Part shown: positions 35,084 through 43,186 of the stretch, piece by piece
How the letters are laid out: every line of letters starts with the position of its first letter
Numbering within the stretch: the stretch's first letter is position 1
Assembly (NCBI GenBank): GCA_002416505.1
Contig: DIAM01000004.1
Location: 25,048 to 89,047 of the forward strand
Length of the DNA: 64,000 bases
From: Gammaproteobacteria bacterium UBA5078
Lineage (GTDB): Bacteria; Pseudomonadota; Gammaproteobacteria; Pseudomonadales; Pseudohongiellaceae
Direction: 5' to 3'
The notes under the pieces: model-generated
The model's input: only the letters and a program-made list of their open reading frames with translations
Told to the model about the DNA's origin: nothing
Database searches by the model: none
Program-made: the position numbers and the translations under genes

Positions 35084-36295
35084 GTGAAGGAAATTGTATT
35101 GATCAATATCACCGGGCCCGACCGCCCAGGGCTTACGGCAGCGATTACTGGCATTCTGTCCCGCGCGCAGGTCTCGATACTGGATATTGGTCAGGCGGTC
35201 ATTCACGACACACTCTCATTTGGCATACTCGCCGAGATGAGTGGCGGCGTCGAAAAGACCGATGTGCTCAAGGATGTGCTGTTTCGCGCCTCCGAACTCG
35301 ACCAGCAGGTCAAGTTCACTCCAATCAGCGCGCAAGACTATGCCCATTGGGTCAGCGGTCAGGGCAAGCCCCGTCATATCGTCACGCTGTTGGCACGACG
35401 AGTGACCGCCGAGCACATCGCCCGGGTCAGTACGATCACCGCACGCCATAATCTCAATATCGATCACATCGACCGCCTCTCCGGTCGCATTCCCGACGAC
35501 CTGCCCGCAGACAAGGGCAAGGCCTGCATAGAATTCTCCGTGCGCGGCGAGCCCGCCGACACCGAGCAGTTGCGCGGCGACTTCCTCTCGATCGCGCAGG
35601 AGCTCAATGTCGACATCGCCTTTCAACTAGACACCCTCTACCGTCGCAATCGCCGACTAGTGGTCTTCGACATGGACTCTACCCTGATCGATGCCGAGGT
35701 GATCGACGAACTAGCGAAGGCCGCAGGAGTAGGCGCGCAAGTGGCAGAGATCACCGAGCGCGCGATGCGTGGCGAATTGGATTTCCAGAGCAGCTTTCGC
35801 GAACGCATCGCGCTACTCAAGGGCCTTCCCGAGGCTACCCTCGAGGAAGTCTCCCAGACCCTGCGCCTCACCGAGGGGGCGGAGACCCTGATCGTGCAAC
35901 TGCGCCGCCTAGGTTATAAGACTGCCATCCTCTCGGGCGGCTTCACCTTCTTTGCCGAGCGTCTGCAGAAGCGGCTCGGCATCGACTACGTCTACGCGAA
36001 CAGCCTCCCAATCGAGGACGGGCTGGTCACCGGCGAGGTCGAATTGCCCATCGTGGACGGCCAGCGTAAGGCGGACCTGCTGCGCGAGATCGCCGAGCGC
36101 GAAGGCATCAGCCTAGAACAGACGATTGCGGTAGGCGATGGGGCGAACGACTTGCCGATGCTGGCCATTGCGGGCCTCGGCATAGCCTTCCGGGCCAAGC
36201 CACTCGTGAAACAGTCCGCTAAGCAGGCTATCTCCAATCTCGGGCTAGACGGTATTCTCTATCTCTTAGGCTTCAGGGATCGCGAAGGCTATTAA
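35084..36295 (+). CDS. serB: Phosphoserine phosphatase with N-terminal ACT domains
   Basis: 403 residues. Residues 1-80 and about 95-165 are ACT domains (first: VLINITGPDRPGLTAAITG). The HAD phosphatase core starts at about 190 with the nucleophile motif Asp196-Met-Asp198 (VFDMDSTLID). It continues with ILSGGFTFFAERL, and GDGANDLPML holds the last acidic motif. It catalyses the final step of serine synthesis, phosphoserine to serine. ACT domains suggest feedback by serine or another amino acid. The length matches the long, ACT-containing SerB form. A GTG start follows AAGGAGAG. Confidence 0.95.
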   Translation: MKEIVLINITGPDRPGLTAAITGILSRAQVSILDIGQAVIHDTLSFGILAEMSGGVEKTDVLKDVLFRASELDQQVKFTPISAQDYAHWVSGQGKPRHIVTLLARRVTAEHIARVSTITARHNLNIDHIDRLSGRIPDDLPADKGKACIEFSVRGEPADTEQLRGDFLSIAQELNVDIAFQLDTLYRRNRRLVVFDMDSTLIDAEVIDELAKAAGVGAQVAEITERAMRGELDFQSSFRERIALLKGLPEATLEEVSQTLRLTEGAETLIVQLRRLGYKTAILSGGFTFFAERLQKRLGIDYVYANSLPIEDGLVTGEVELPIVDGQRKADLLREIAEREGISLEQTIAVGDGANDLPMLAIAGLGIAFRAKPLVKQSAKQAISNLGLDGILYLLGFRDREGY

Positions 36296-36313
36296 TCGCT
36301 ATAGGCATTATTC

Positions 36314-37321
36314 ATGAATAGACAACTTCACACTGCGGCGCTAGGCGCACTATTCCTACTGAGCACAACTACCCTTGCGCAAGACATTGCGCGCACCCCC
36401 GATGGCCGACCCGATTTTCAAGGCATCTGGACCAACGCGACACAGACTCCCCTCGAGCGTCCCGAGGCACTCGGCGACAAGCGCGCCTTCAGTGCCGAGG
36501 AGGCACAGCAGAGGGTGCAGGATTCTATCGACCGCTTCGCACAAGACTCCGCCGCCATAGATCCGAACCGGGCCGCGCCTGAAAAGGGTGCGCCGATCGG
36601 CCTAGAGGCGGACTGGCGCTTTCCAGATTCGAACGTCGTCACAGTCAATGGCGAGGCTCGCACCTCCCTGGTGATCGATCCGCCCAATGGCCGCATTCCC
36701 AGCATAGCGGGTCCCGCTCAGGATTGGCGCTCATTAATGCTGGCGCGTCCAGGGGTGGACGAGTTCGATGGCCCAGAGGTGCGCACGGTAGGCGAGCGCT
36801 GTCTATTGTCTGTACTCTCTACCGCTGGCCCGCCCATGATCCCCATGATCTACAACAGCGTCTATCAGATCGTGCAGACTGAGCAGTACCTCATGATCAT
36901 GACCGAGATGGTCAATGATGTGCGCATCATCCGCATAGACGCAGAGCCGCTGCCTGCTAACATGGTGCGCTGGATGGGCGACTCCGTTGGCCACTGGGAG
37001 GGCGACACACTGGTGGTGAACACCGATAAGATTCATCCTCAGCAGAGCTTTCGCGGTTCCACCGGCGCGATGAAGACTACCGAGTGGTTCAGCATCGAAT
37101 CGGACCAACAGATTAATTACCGAGTAACGATCGAGGATCCCAGTGCCTACACCCAGAGCTGGACTGCAGAGGTGCCACTGCGTGCCCTGCCACCGGGCAA
37201 TAACATCTATGAATACGCCTGCCATGAAGGCAATCATTCCGTGACAGGCAGCCTAGGGGGCGCCAGGCGTCACGACTATGACGCCATGGTTGAGAAGGCA
37301 CAGTCTAACGCTCCGGAATAG
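36314..37321 (+). CDS. Conserved exported protein of unknown function
   Basis: 335 residues with a signal peptide (1-22, ending LAQ). The N-terminal motif RTPDGRPDFQGIWTNATQTP is shared by a family of uncharacterised exported proteins in Proteobacteria and Acidobacteria. Later motifs are VGHWEGDTLVVNTD and YEYACHEGNHSV, which appear repeatedly in that family. No catalytic site is recognised. It follows serB by 18 bases on the same strand without a strong ribosome site. Confidence 0.75.
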   Translation: MNRQLHTAALGALFLLSTTTLAQDIARTPDGRPDFQGIWTNATQTPLERPEALGDKRAFSAEEAQQRVQDSIDRFAQDSAAIDPNRAAPEKGAPIGLEADWRFPDSNVVTVNGEARTSLVIDPPNGRIPSIAGPAQDWRSLMLARPGVDEFDGPEVRTVGERCLLSVLSTAGPPMIPMIYNSVYQIVQTEQYLMIMTEMVNDVRIIRIDAEPLPANMVRWMGDSVGHWEGDTLVVNTDKIHPQQSFRGSTGAMKTTEWFSIESDQQINYRVTIEDPSAYTQSWTAEVPLRALPPGNNIYEYACHEGNHSVTGSLGGARRHDYDAMVEKAQSNAPE

Positions 37322-37414
37322 GGGCTATTTACGGCATACTTACTTGCGAGTTCGCGCGAGCATTTCGCGGCGATCGACTAGAGATCCACAATTATAAACT
37401 AGGGGAATGGGGCA

Positions 37415-40066
37415 GTGAATCAAACAACTGAAGGGACAGCTAGCCAGACGATAAAGGCCGAAGTAGATACCCTGCTATTACGCGCACACGCTTACGCGGC
37501 ATTCATCGCGCTACTGATAGCGGTTACTTTCGGCATTATCATCTCGCTACAGTTCATCTACCCTAATTTCACCGCGGATTGGCTCCCCGGCTGGGGCCGC
37601 ATGCGCTACGCCCATACCCAGGGCATCATGCTGGGCTGGTTAGGCAATGCCTTCCTCGCCTTTATGTACCACGCAGTGCCGGTGCTCAGTGGCCGCCCTG
37701 TCACCAGCCGCACACTCGGGCTATGGCTATTCGGTGTGTGGAATTTTGCAGTCATGATTCCGGGTTGGATACTGGTGCTGTCCGGTTTTAGTCAGCCACT
37801 GGAATGGGCCGAGTTCCCCATGGCGGTCGACATCTTCGTCATCGTCGGCTTGGCGCTCGCCGCCTATCAGTTCTTGCCCCCCTTCATCCGCCGCGGCGTC
37901 ACCGATCTCTATGTATCGAGCTGGTATCTTATCGGGGGCTTGGTGTTCACCCTCCTGTCCTATCCTATGGGCAACTTCGCCCCTGAGTTCGTACCCGGCG
38001 CCGCCGGCGCCGCGTTCAGCGGCCTGTGGATTCATGATGCGGTTGGGCTGTTCGTAACGCCGATGGCACTTGCGATTCTGTATTTTGTTATCCCCGCCTC
38101 CACCGGCAAACCGATCTTCAGCCATTTCCTATCCATGCTGGGTTTCTGGGGGTTGTTCTTCCTCTACCCACTCAATGGCACCCATCACTATATCTTCTCC
38201 GTGATCCCCATGGAGGCGCAGATGACAGCAATCCTAGCCTCTTTCCTATTGGGCATCGTAGTGATCATCGTCGTCAGCAACCTCATGCTCTCCCAACGCG
38301 GGGCCGGCCTCATCCCTAAGGATATTGGCCTGCGTTTCGTGTCGATGGCCGTCGTATTTTATTTGATCGTGAGTATTCAGGGTTCCCTACAGGCCAATAT
38401 GAGTTTGAACCAGGCGGTGCACTTCACCGACTGGGTTATCGGGCACTCCCACCTCGCAATGCTCGGCTTCGCCACCTTCGCCGCCATTGGCGGCATCCTC
38501 CACGCCTGGCAACGCATGCCTCAGGCGCGCTATAACGCGAAGGCGTTCGAGTGGGCCTACTGGCTGCTCGTAGTCGGCATAAGTGTCATGGTCATCGATC
38601 TTACGCTGGCCGGGATCGTGCAAGGGCAGCTCTGGCAAGATGGGTCGCCCTGGATCGAATCCCTGCAAGCCTCGCGCCCCTACTGGATCGTGCGTTCTAT
38701 TTCGGCCATCCCCGTAGCCACCGGTTTCATCGTCTTATTGATCGGCATGGTGACAGGGGAGCGTGGCGCGGGTGCGAACGCCCTTGCTGCATCGCACACT
38801 GCGCAAACTACTGACTCTCTTGCCTCCCATTCCGAACTCCACGATGGCGCCCGCGGTCTGAAGATGTCCTATGTCGTCGCCTGCGCCGCGGGCATCGTAT
38901 TCTTCGTACTCTCTGTGTCATTACTCGGCTTGTTGCCGAGACAGGTGTTGGAGCAGCAGAGTGTGGCAATGGCGCCAGGCAGCCCACTGCCCTATACCGC
39001 AGCCGAGGCTCGTGGCCGCGATGTCTATGCCCGCGAAGGCTGCTCCTACTGCCATAGTCAGCAGGTGCGCTATACCGAGGCCGATATCGCCCGCTTCGGC
39101 GCTCCTACCCTAGCCTGGGAGGGTCGCCTGGAGTTTCCCCATATGCTCGGTACGCGTCGCATTGGTCCCGATCTAAGCCGCGCAGGAAACACGCGCACGG
39201 CAGATTGGCAGTACGCACACCTTTACGACCCGCGCGCTCTAGTGCCCGCCTCGATCATGCCAAGCTATGCACAGCTATTCGACGGCGGCGCCACAAGCCC
39301 CAAGCGCGACGCACAGGATCTAGTGGCCTATATAGACTCACTAGGTCGCGCGCGTGAGCTGGCCTATCCCGAGGGCGACGCGGCCGCACGCACAGCCGCT
39401 GCGGACAATCGTTGGGCACAGATGTCACTCGACGCCCCGATGCTCAACGCACACCCCGCCCGCACCCAGGCCCGTGGCAACGCTCCCGCTCTGGAGGTCA
39501 CAGCCGATGTGGCTCTGGGGCAGCGCCTCTGGTTGAACAATTGCGCAGGCTGCCATGGCGAACAGGCTCAAGGGGATGGCGTCGCAGCGCAGTGGTTGGA
39601 ACCCCAGCCCAAGAATCTCGCAATACGTGAGTACTCGCGCAGCATGTTGGCCGATGTCCTGTGGAACGGGGTCCACGGCTCCGCGATGCCGGCGTGGCGT
39701 GACCTGTCCAGCGCCGAGCGCAGCGCACTTGCCAGCGCCGTACAGAGTTTCTCTGCAGTGGAGCAAGAAGCAGCGAATCCCGGTCTTCTAGCTAACGGAG
39801 CCGATGTCTATGCACGTCATTGCGCCGAATGCCACGGTGATAACGGCGCAGGAAATGGGTTCGCAGCCGCACAATTGCCGATCGCGCCCACCGACCTGCG
39901 CGGCGTTCGCGCGAGCCTAGCGGAGCGAGTGAGGGTGCTAGAGAACGGCGTAGCGGGGACCTCCATGGCACCCTGGACTGACCGCCTGAGTGGCGAGGAG
40001 ATTATCGCCGTGGCACACTATGTTGGCGAATTCTTTACTGGCACTAGCAATAGGAGCGCACCATGA
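37415..40066 (+). CDS. Fused cbb3-type oxidase: CcoN + CcoO-like + two cytochrome c domains
   Basis: 883 residues in one uninterrupted frame. Residues 1-470 are a CcoN-type haem-copper subunit with His ligands in YAHTQGIMLG, WIHDAVGLF, NGTHHYIFS and VIGHSHLAML. A further membrane helix (about 485-508) leads to a CcoO-like domain with CSYCH at Cys543 and the DPRALVPASIMPSYAQLF motif. Two more cytochrome c domains follow, CAGCH at Cys710 and CAECH at Cys803. The chain therefore holds the three c haems normally divided between CcoO and CcoP. A GTG start follows AGGGGAATGGGG. Its stop overlaps a CcoQ-like gene. CcoGHIS are absent here, so the first cluster probably supplies assembly. Confidence 0.9.
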   Translation: MNQTTEGTASQTIKAEVDTLLLRAHAYAAFIALLIAVTFGIIISLQFIYPNFTADWLPGWGRMRYAHTQGIMLGWLGNAFLAFMYHAVPVLSGRPVTSRTLGLWLFGVWNFAVMIPGWILVLSGFSQPLEWAEFPMAVDIFVIVGLALAAYQFLPPFIRRGVTDLYVSSWYLIGGLVFTLLSYPMGNFAPEFVPGAAGAAFSGLWIHDAVGLFVTPMALAILYFVIPASTGKPIFSHFLSMLGFWGLFFLYPLNGTHHYIFSVIPMEAQMTAILASFLLGIVVIIVVSNLMLSQRGAGLIPKDIGLRFVSMAVVFYLIVSIQGSLQANMSLNQAVHFTDWVIGHSHLAMLGFATFAAIGGILHAWQRMPQARYNAKAFEWAYWLLVVGISVMVIDLTLAGIVQGQLWQDGSPWIESLQASRPYWIVRSISAIPVATGFIVLLIGMVTGERGAGANALAASHTAQTTDSLASHSELHDGARGLKMSYVVACAAGIVFFVLSVSLLGLLPRQVLEQQSVAMAPGSPLPYTAAEARGRDVYAREGCSYCHSQQVRYTEADIARFGAPTLAWEGRLEFPHMLGTRRIGPDLSRAGNTRTADWQYAHLYDPRALVPASIMPSYAQLFDGGATSPKRDAQDLVAYIDSLGRARELAYPEGDAAARTAAADNRWAQMSLDAPMLNAHPARTQARGNAPALEVTADVALGQRLWLNNCAGCHGEQAQGDGVAAQWLEPQPKNLAIREYSRSMLADVLWNGVHGSAMPAWRDLSSAERSALASAVQSFSAVEQEAANPGLLANGADVYARHCAECHGDNGAGNGFAAAQLPIAPTDLRGVRASLAERVRVLENGVAGTSMAPWTDRLSGEEIIAVAHYVGEFFTGTSNRSAP

Positions 40067-40239
40067 TCACATCCATCATTGTTTGGGGTTCGCTGTTTGC
40101 CGCCGCCATATTCACTGTGGCGTATTTATTAAGCCCGCGCCTGCGCGCGCAAGTGGAACAGCCCAAGTATCAGTTTCAAAGACAGCTAGAAAACTTCGAC
40201 AACAGCGCAACGCAAGAGACCAAGAGAGGCCAGCAATGA
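40063..40239 (+). CDS. CcoQ-like small membrane peptide (58 aa)
   Basis: 58 residues (MITSIIVWGS...KRGQQ): one membrane helix (about 4-24) followed by a basic/polar tail. The start overlaps the stop of the fused oxidase (ATGA), and the stop overlaps the start of the TsdA-like gene in the same way. Size, topology and position equal those of CcoQ/FixQ, although sequence similarity to the CcoQ at 26108 is weak. Confidence 0.7.
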   Translation: MITSIIVWGSLFAAAIFTVAYLLSPRLRAQVEQPKYQFQRQLENFDNSATQETKRGQQ

Positions 40240-41177
40240 ATAATCAACGGGGAAGTCTAATGATAGCCGTGCTGGCCAGCGGCGTTGTCGGCATCGGCAT
40301 AGTGCTCGGCTCCATGTGGTTCTTGCAAGAGACGCCCGACCTAGATGCGAATGGTACCGAGGTCTCTGTAGAGTATGGCCGCGCATTGATACGGGAAACT
40401 TCTGTACTGATGGGTCCTAATCACGAGGACCCAGCGCGGCGCTTTAGCGGTAGCAATCTCGACTGCTCCTCCTGTCACCTAGATAGCGGCACCAAACCCG
40501 GCACACTGTCTCTGCTCGCCTCCGCTTCTCGTTACCCTCGCTTCTCTGGGCGCGACGGAGTCGAAGGCGACTTGCTAGACCGCATCAACGGTTGCATGGA
40601 GCGCAGCATGAATGGGATCAAGCTGTCCCGTGACAGCGCGGAGTTGCGCTCGATGGCGGCGTATGTCGAGAGCCTAGGCGATCAGTTTGCCGCGATGGGG
40701 GCAACACGCCGCGAGGCGAACGAACCCGAAGCCTTCAATGAGCCACCGCGAGCGGCCAGCGTAGAGGCCGGCCAAGTGGTTTATGAGCAGCGCTGCCAGG
40801 TTTGTCATGGCGATGATGGATTGGGCCTGCAGGCTACGCTAGACATCCGCGAAGGTTATTTATTCCCGCCACTATGGGGGCCGGATAGCTTCAATGATGG
40901 CGCGGGAATGCACAGGGTGCTCACCGCCGCCAACTTCATTAAGGCGCGCATGCCCCTAGGGCAAGCCGACCTGAGCGACGATCAAGCCTTCGATGTAGCG
41001 GCGTATATCAATTCCAAGGAGAGGCCGCACATGGAGAATCTAGAGATAGACTATCCGGACCGCGCCACTAAACCTGTGGATGGCCCTTACGGCCCTTATG
41101 CCGATAATTTTCCAATTGAGCAACACCGAATAGGCCCTTTCGGTCCTATTCGGGAGTTCTATCGTAACCTAGAGTAA
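40236..41177 (+). CDS. TsdA-like dihaem cytochrome c (putative thiosulfate dehydrogenase)
   Basis: 313 residues from ATG 40236. An N-terminal membrane helix (about 8-30) serves as anchor or signal. The first cytochrome domain has Cys77-Ser-Ser-Cys80-His81 in DCSSCHLDSGTKPG and then INGCMERSMNG, whose Cys120 fits the Cys axial ligand of haem 1 in thiosulfate dehydrogenase TsdA. The second has Cys187-Gln-Val-Cys190-His191, followed by FPPLWGPDSFNDGAGM and FIKARMP as in TsdA. TsdA converts thiosulfate to tetrathionate and passes electrons to cytochromes. Four-base overlap with the CcoQ-like gene puts it in the oxidase operon. Confidence 0.75.
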   Translation: MNNQRGSLMIAVLASGVVGIGIVLGSMWFLQETPDLDANGTEVSVEYGRALIRETSVLMGPNHEDPARRFSGSNLDCSSCHLDSGTKPGTLSLLASASRYPRFSGRDGVEGDLLDRINGCMERSMNGIKLSRDSAELRSMAAYVESLGDQFAAMGATRREANEPEAFNEPPRAASVEAGQVVYEQRCQVCHGDDGLGLQATLDIREGYLFPPLWGPDSFNDGAGMHRVLTAANFIKARMPLGQADLSDDQAFDVAAYINSKERPHMENLEIDYPDRATKPVDGPYGPYADNFPIEQHRIGPFGPIREFYRNLE

Positions 41178-41183
41178 TGAGGA

Positions 41184-41882
41184 TCAACCCGAATACAGGA
41201 GGCTATAACCATATTCTTGCGAACGGGTAACGGCCATTACGCCAGCGGGCACCATACGAGCATTCTCGGTGATATTCGCCACTAGCTCTGCATAGATGGC
41301 ATCGGCATCGCCACCGCTCGCACGCGCAAGCATGCCCGAGATCCCGCGCGTGGCGCGATTACAAACCGCATAGCGCACGCCTCTGCCCGCCATCTCACTC
41401 AGAGTGCGACCACGGCTCGCGAAATCGGAACGAGTCATGTTCAAGGGATTTACCATGAAGGCCTGATCTGTTTTAGGGTCATTAAAGGACATGAAAGCGC
41501 TCAAAGACGCTCCGTATTTCGCCCACATCGCATCGTTATAGCCTAGCGGCGTGGAGACGTGTCGGAAGCATACGACCACTGCGAAGTCTGACTCACTGCC
41601 AGCATAGTCCTCCGCCTGAACTGACAGGAGATTGTTGGCATAATGCATTGCCGTGAGCCCACCCTCGGTCGAGGCGGAATCGAGGAACGCGCGGTGCTCT
41701 CCAGTTACCTCATCCAACCAGGCGTCCTGTACATGTTGAGCAGGCACGAAGCCCGCAGCCGGTGCTGACGATTGAGCCGCACTACTCGATGCAGACACAA
41801 CTGCGGCACCTGCCGCCACCGCGCCGAGGCTACCGAGCAACCAACGACGACGTCCCTGTAGGGCCTTATCTTGTTCGTTCAT
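41184..41882 (-). CDS. Tat-exported DsrE-like protein
   Basis: 232 residues. The N-terminus RRRWLLGSLG followed by an Ala-rich helix is a twin-arginine signal. The mature part alternates strands and helices: LTAMHYANNLL, FAVVVCFRHVSTPLGYND, VRYAVCNRATRG and YAELVANITENARMVPAGVMAV. This fits the DsrE/DsrF-like fold of exported proteins. DsrE-like proteins carry sulfur on Cys; here Cys lies in VVVCFRH and YAVCNRA. GAGGAGA precedes the ATG. It converges on the TsdA-like gene with 6 bases between stops. A sulfur role is inferred from fold and neighbour. Confidence 0.6.
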   Translation of the reverse strand: MNEQDKALQGRRRWLLGSLGAVAAGAAVVSASSSAAQSSAPAAGFVPAQHVQDAWLDEVTGEHRAFLDSASTEGGLTAMHYANNLLSVQAEDYAGSESDFAVVVCFRHVSTPLGYNDAMWAKYGASLSAFMSFNDPKTDQAFMVNPLNMTRSDFASRGRTLSEMAGRGVRYAVCNRATRGISGMLARASGGDADAIYAELVANITENARMVPAGVMAVTRSQEYGYSLLYSG

Positions 41883-41995
41883 ACCATTCTCCTCTACTTT
41901 AAATCCCCAGACTGCCCTTGCGGTTGGAGTTATATTAGTCGAGCCCTGTAAACACTAGCCCGCATCTAGATAAAAATCACTCGCCTAGCTTACTA

Positions 41996-42238
41996 CTACG
42001 CGCCCGTCAGTACGATCTGAACTAAGCCAATAAGGCTAAACAGAATCACGAAAGTCAGCGTTATTCCTGAAATCACGAATTTTTTGACATCGCCATGCTC
42101 GAAATCGCGCAGGCGATTCTTATGGCTCTGTACGCCGAACGCAGCGGCGACGCTACTCGCCATAGTGGCAGCCCAACCCACCTGAGCACATTCCTCAATT
42201 CTGTCCACGCCCTGCCTGTCTATGCCTTGCTTCGCCAT
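41996..42238 (-). CDS. DUF2970-family small membrane protein
   Basis: 80 residues. The C-terminal 50 match DUF2970: a VAAAFGVQSHKNRLRDFEHG segment followed by one membrane helix (about 54-77) with FVISGITLTFVILFSLIG. The first 25 residues are polar and variable; an internal Met (residue 26) is a possible start. Function unknown. Confidence 0.75.
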   Translation of the reverse strand: MAKQGIDRQGVDRIEECAQVGWAATMASSVAAAFGVQSHKNRLRDFEHGDVKKFVISGITLTFVILFSLIGLVQIVLTGA

Positions 42239-42586
42239 GGGATAGCTCCTGTAAAACCAATAGTGGTGACAATATATTCATGTCGACTCTATGGATAGAG
42301 CAAGTGCCGCGCCAATATTAGCCGGGCCAAGAAGCAGACATAAGTGATTGTTTATATAGATCTTTACAATTATCCCATTCATCAAGCACCCCCAAATGCG
42401 CCAGATTTGGCAAACTTCTCGCCATAAATGACAGAGCCCAAGAGCCCCGAGGTCATAGCCTGCACTCAAAGCCCGACCCCCTTAGCGGTTTCGGTCACGC
42501 AACGTTACATACAACACCTTGCTTGTTGCAAACTCACGGCTCTATTATGCGCCATAACTTAAATAAATTTAAAAGGGGACCGAGCC
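42239..42586. other. Intergenic region between divergent DUF2970 and YHS genes
   Basis: About 348 bases. The last 40 bases before the YHS gene are AT-rich (TTAAATAAATTTAAAAGG) and precede AGGGG, so a promoter is likely there. No gene, repeat or RNA was recognised. Confidence 0.5.
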
Positions 42587-43111
42587 ATGCAACACCGATT
42601 ACTTATCGCGATAGCGACTACAGCCGCACTCATAGGGTTTACCGCACCCGCTCTCGCTCAGCAGATACCGGATGCCATAATTAATAACGATGGCATTGGT
42701 TTCTCGCGCATGGCAGACGGGAATCTAGTCGCCTACGATCTGGTATCGGCCTACGACGAACACATGATAGTAGAGGCCAATTGCGGCGCCTTCAAAGCGA
42801 GCGCGCAGGGGGTTAGTTGGTGCTTCTCCAGCGCCGCGAACAAGACTAGCTTCGAGGCCGCCACGCAAGAGAACGGTCGCAACCACTACCTGCCTTTCGT
42901 GGGCGGGCACTGCTCCCTGGGTATGAGCTTTGGCAATCTAACGGCTCGTGGAGATCCCCGCACCGCTGTCCGTATCGGCAATCTCCTTGTCCTCAATGGT
43001 CGCTTCGATGTACGCACGACGTTTCTAGAGGACACGGCGCGCAATATAGACAACGCTCGCCTACGCTACGATCTAGCGATTGCCGCTGGCGATCTTAAAG
43101 TCAACGACTAA
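42587..43111 (+). CDS. Exported YHS-domain protein
   Basis: 174 residues. A signal peptide (1-24) ends in ALAQ. Residues about 45-115 resemble exported YHS proteins: a VAYDLVSAYDEH start, GVSWCFSSAANKTSFEAA, and FVGGHCSLGMSFG in place of the usual YGGYCAxGVxxG. YHS domains are small Cys-rich metal-binding units. Three of its Cys fall at the conserved-looking positions. AGGGG precedes the ATG. The gene is apparently monocistronic and converges on the cyclase gene. Confidence 0.7.
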   Translation: MQHRLLIAIATTAALIGFTAPALAQQIPDAIINNDGIGFSRMADGNLVAYDLVSAYDEHMIVEANCGAFKASAQGVSWCFSSAANKTSFEAATQENGRNHYLPFVGGHCSLGMSFGNLTARGDPRTAVRIGNLLVLNGRFDVRTTFLEDTARNIDNARLRYDLAIAAGDLKVND

Positions 43112-43128
43112 TACAACACCAAGAGTAC

Positions 43129-43156
43129 TGGCGCCTGCTATTTCCGATAGGCGCCA
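43129..43156. terminator. Hairpin between convergent YHS and cyclase genes
   Basis: Perfect 8-bp inverted repeat TGGCGCCT / AGGCGCCA with a 12-base loop, located between the two convergent stop codons; no T-run on either side. Confidence 0.45.
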
Positions 43157-43186
43157 ACTCGACCCGCGCTCGAGTCTTATCCAGAT

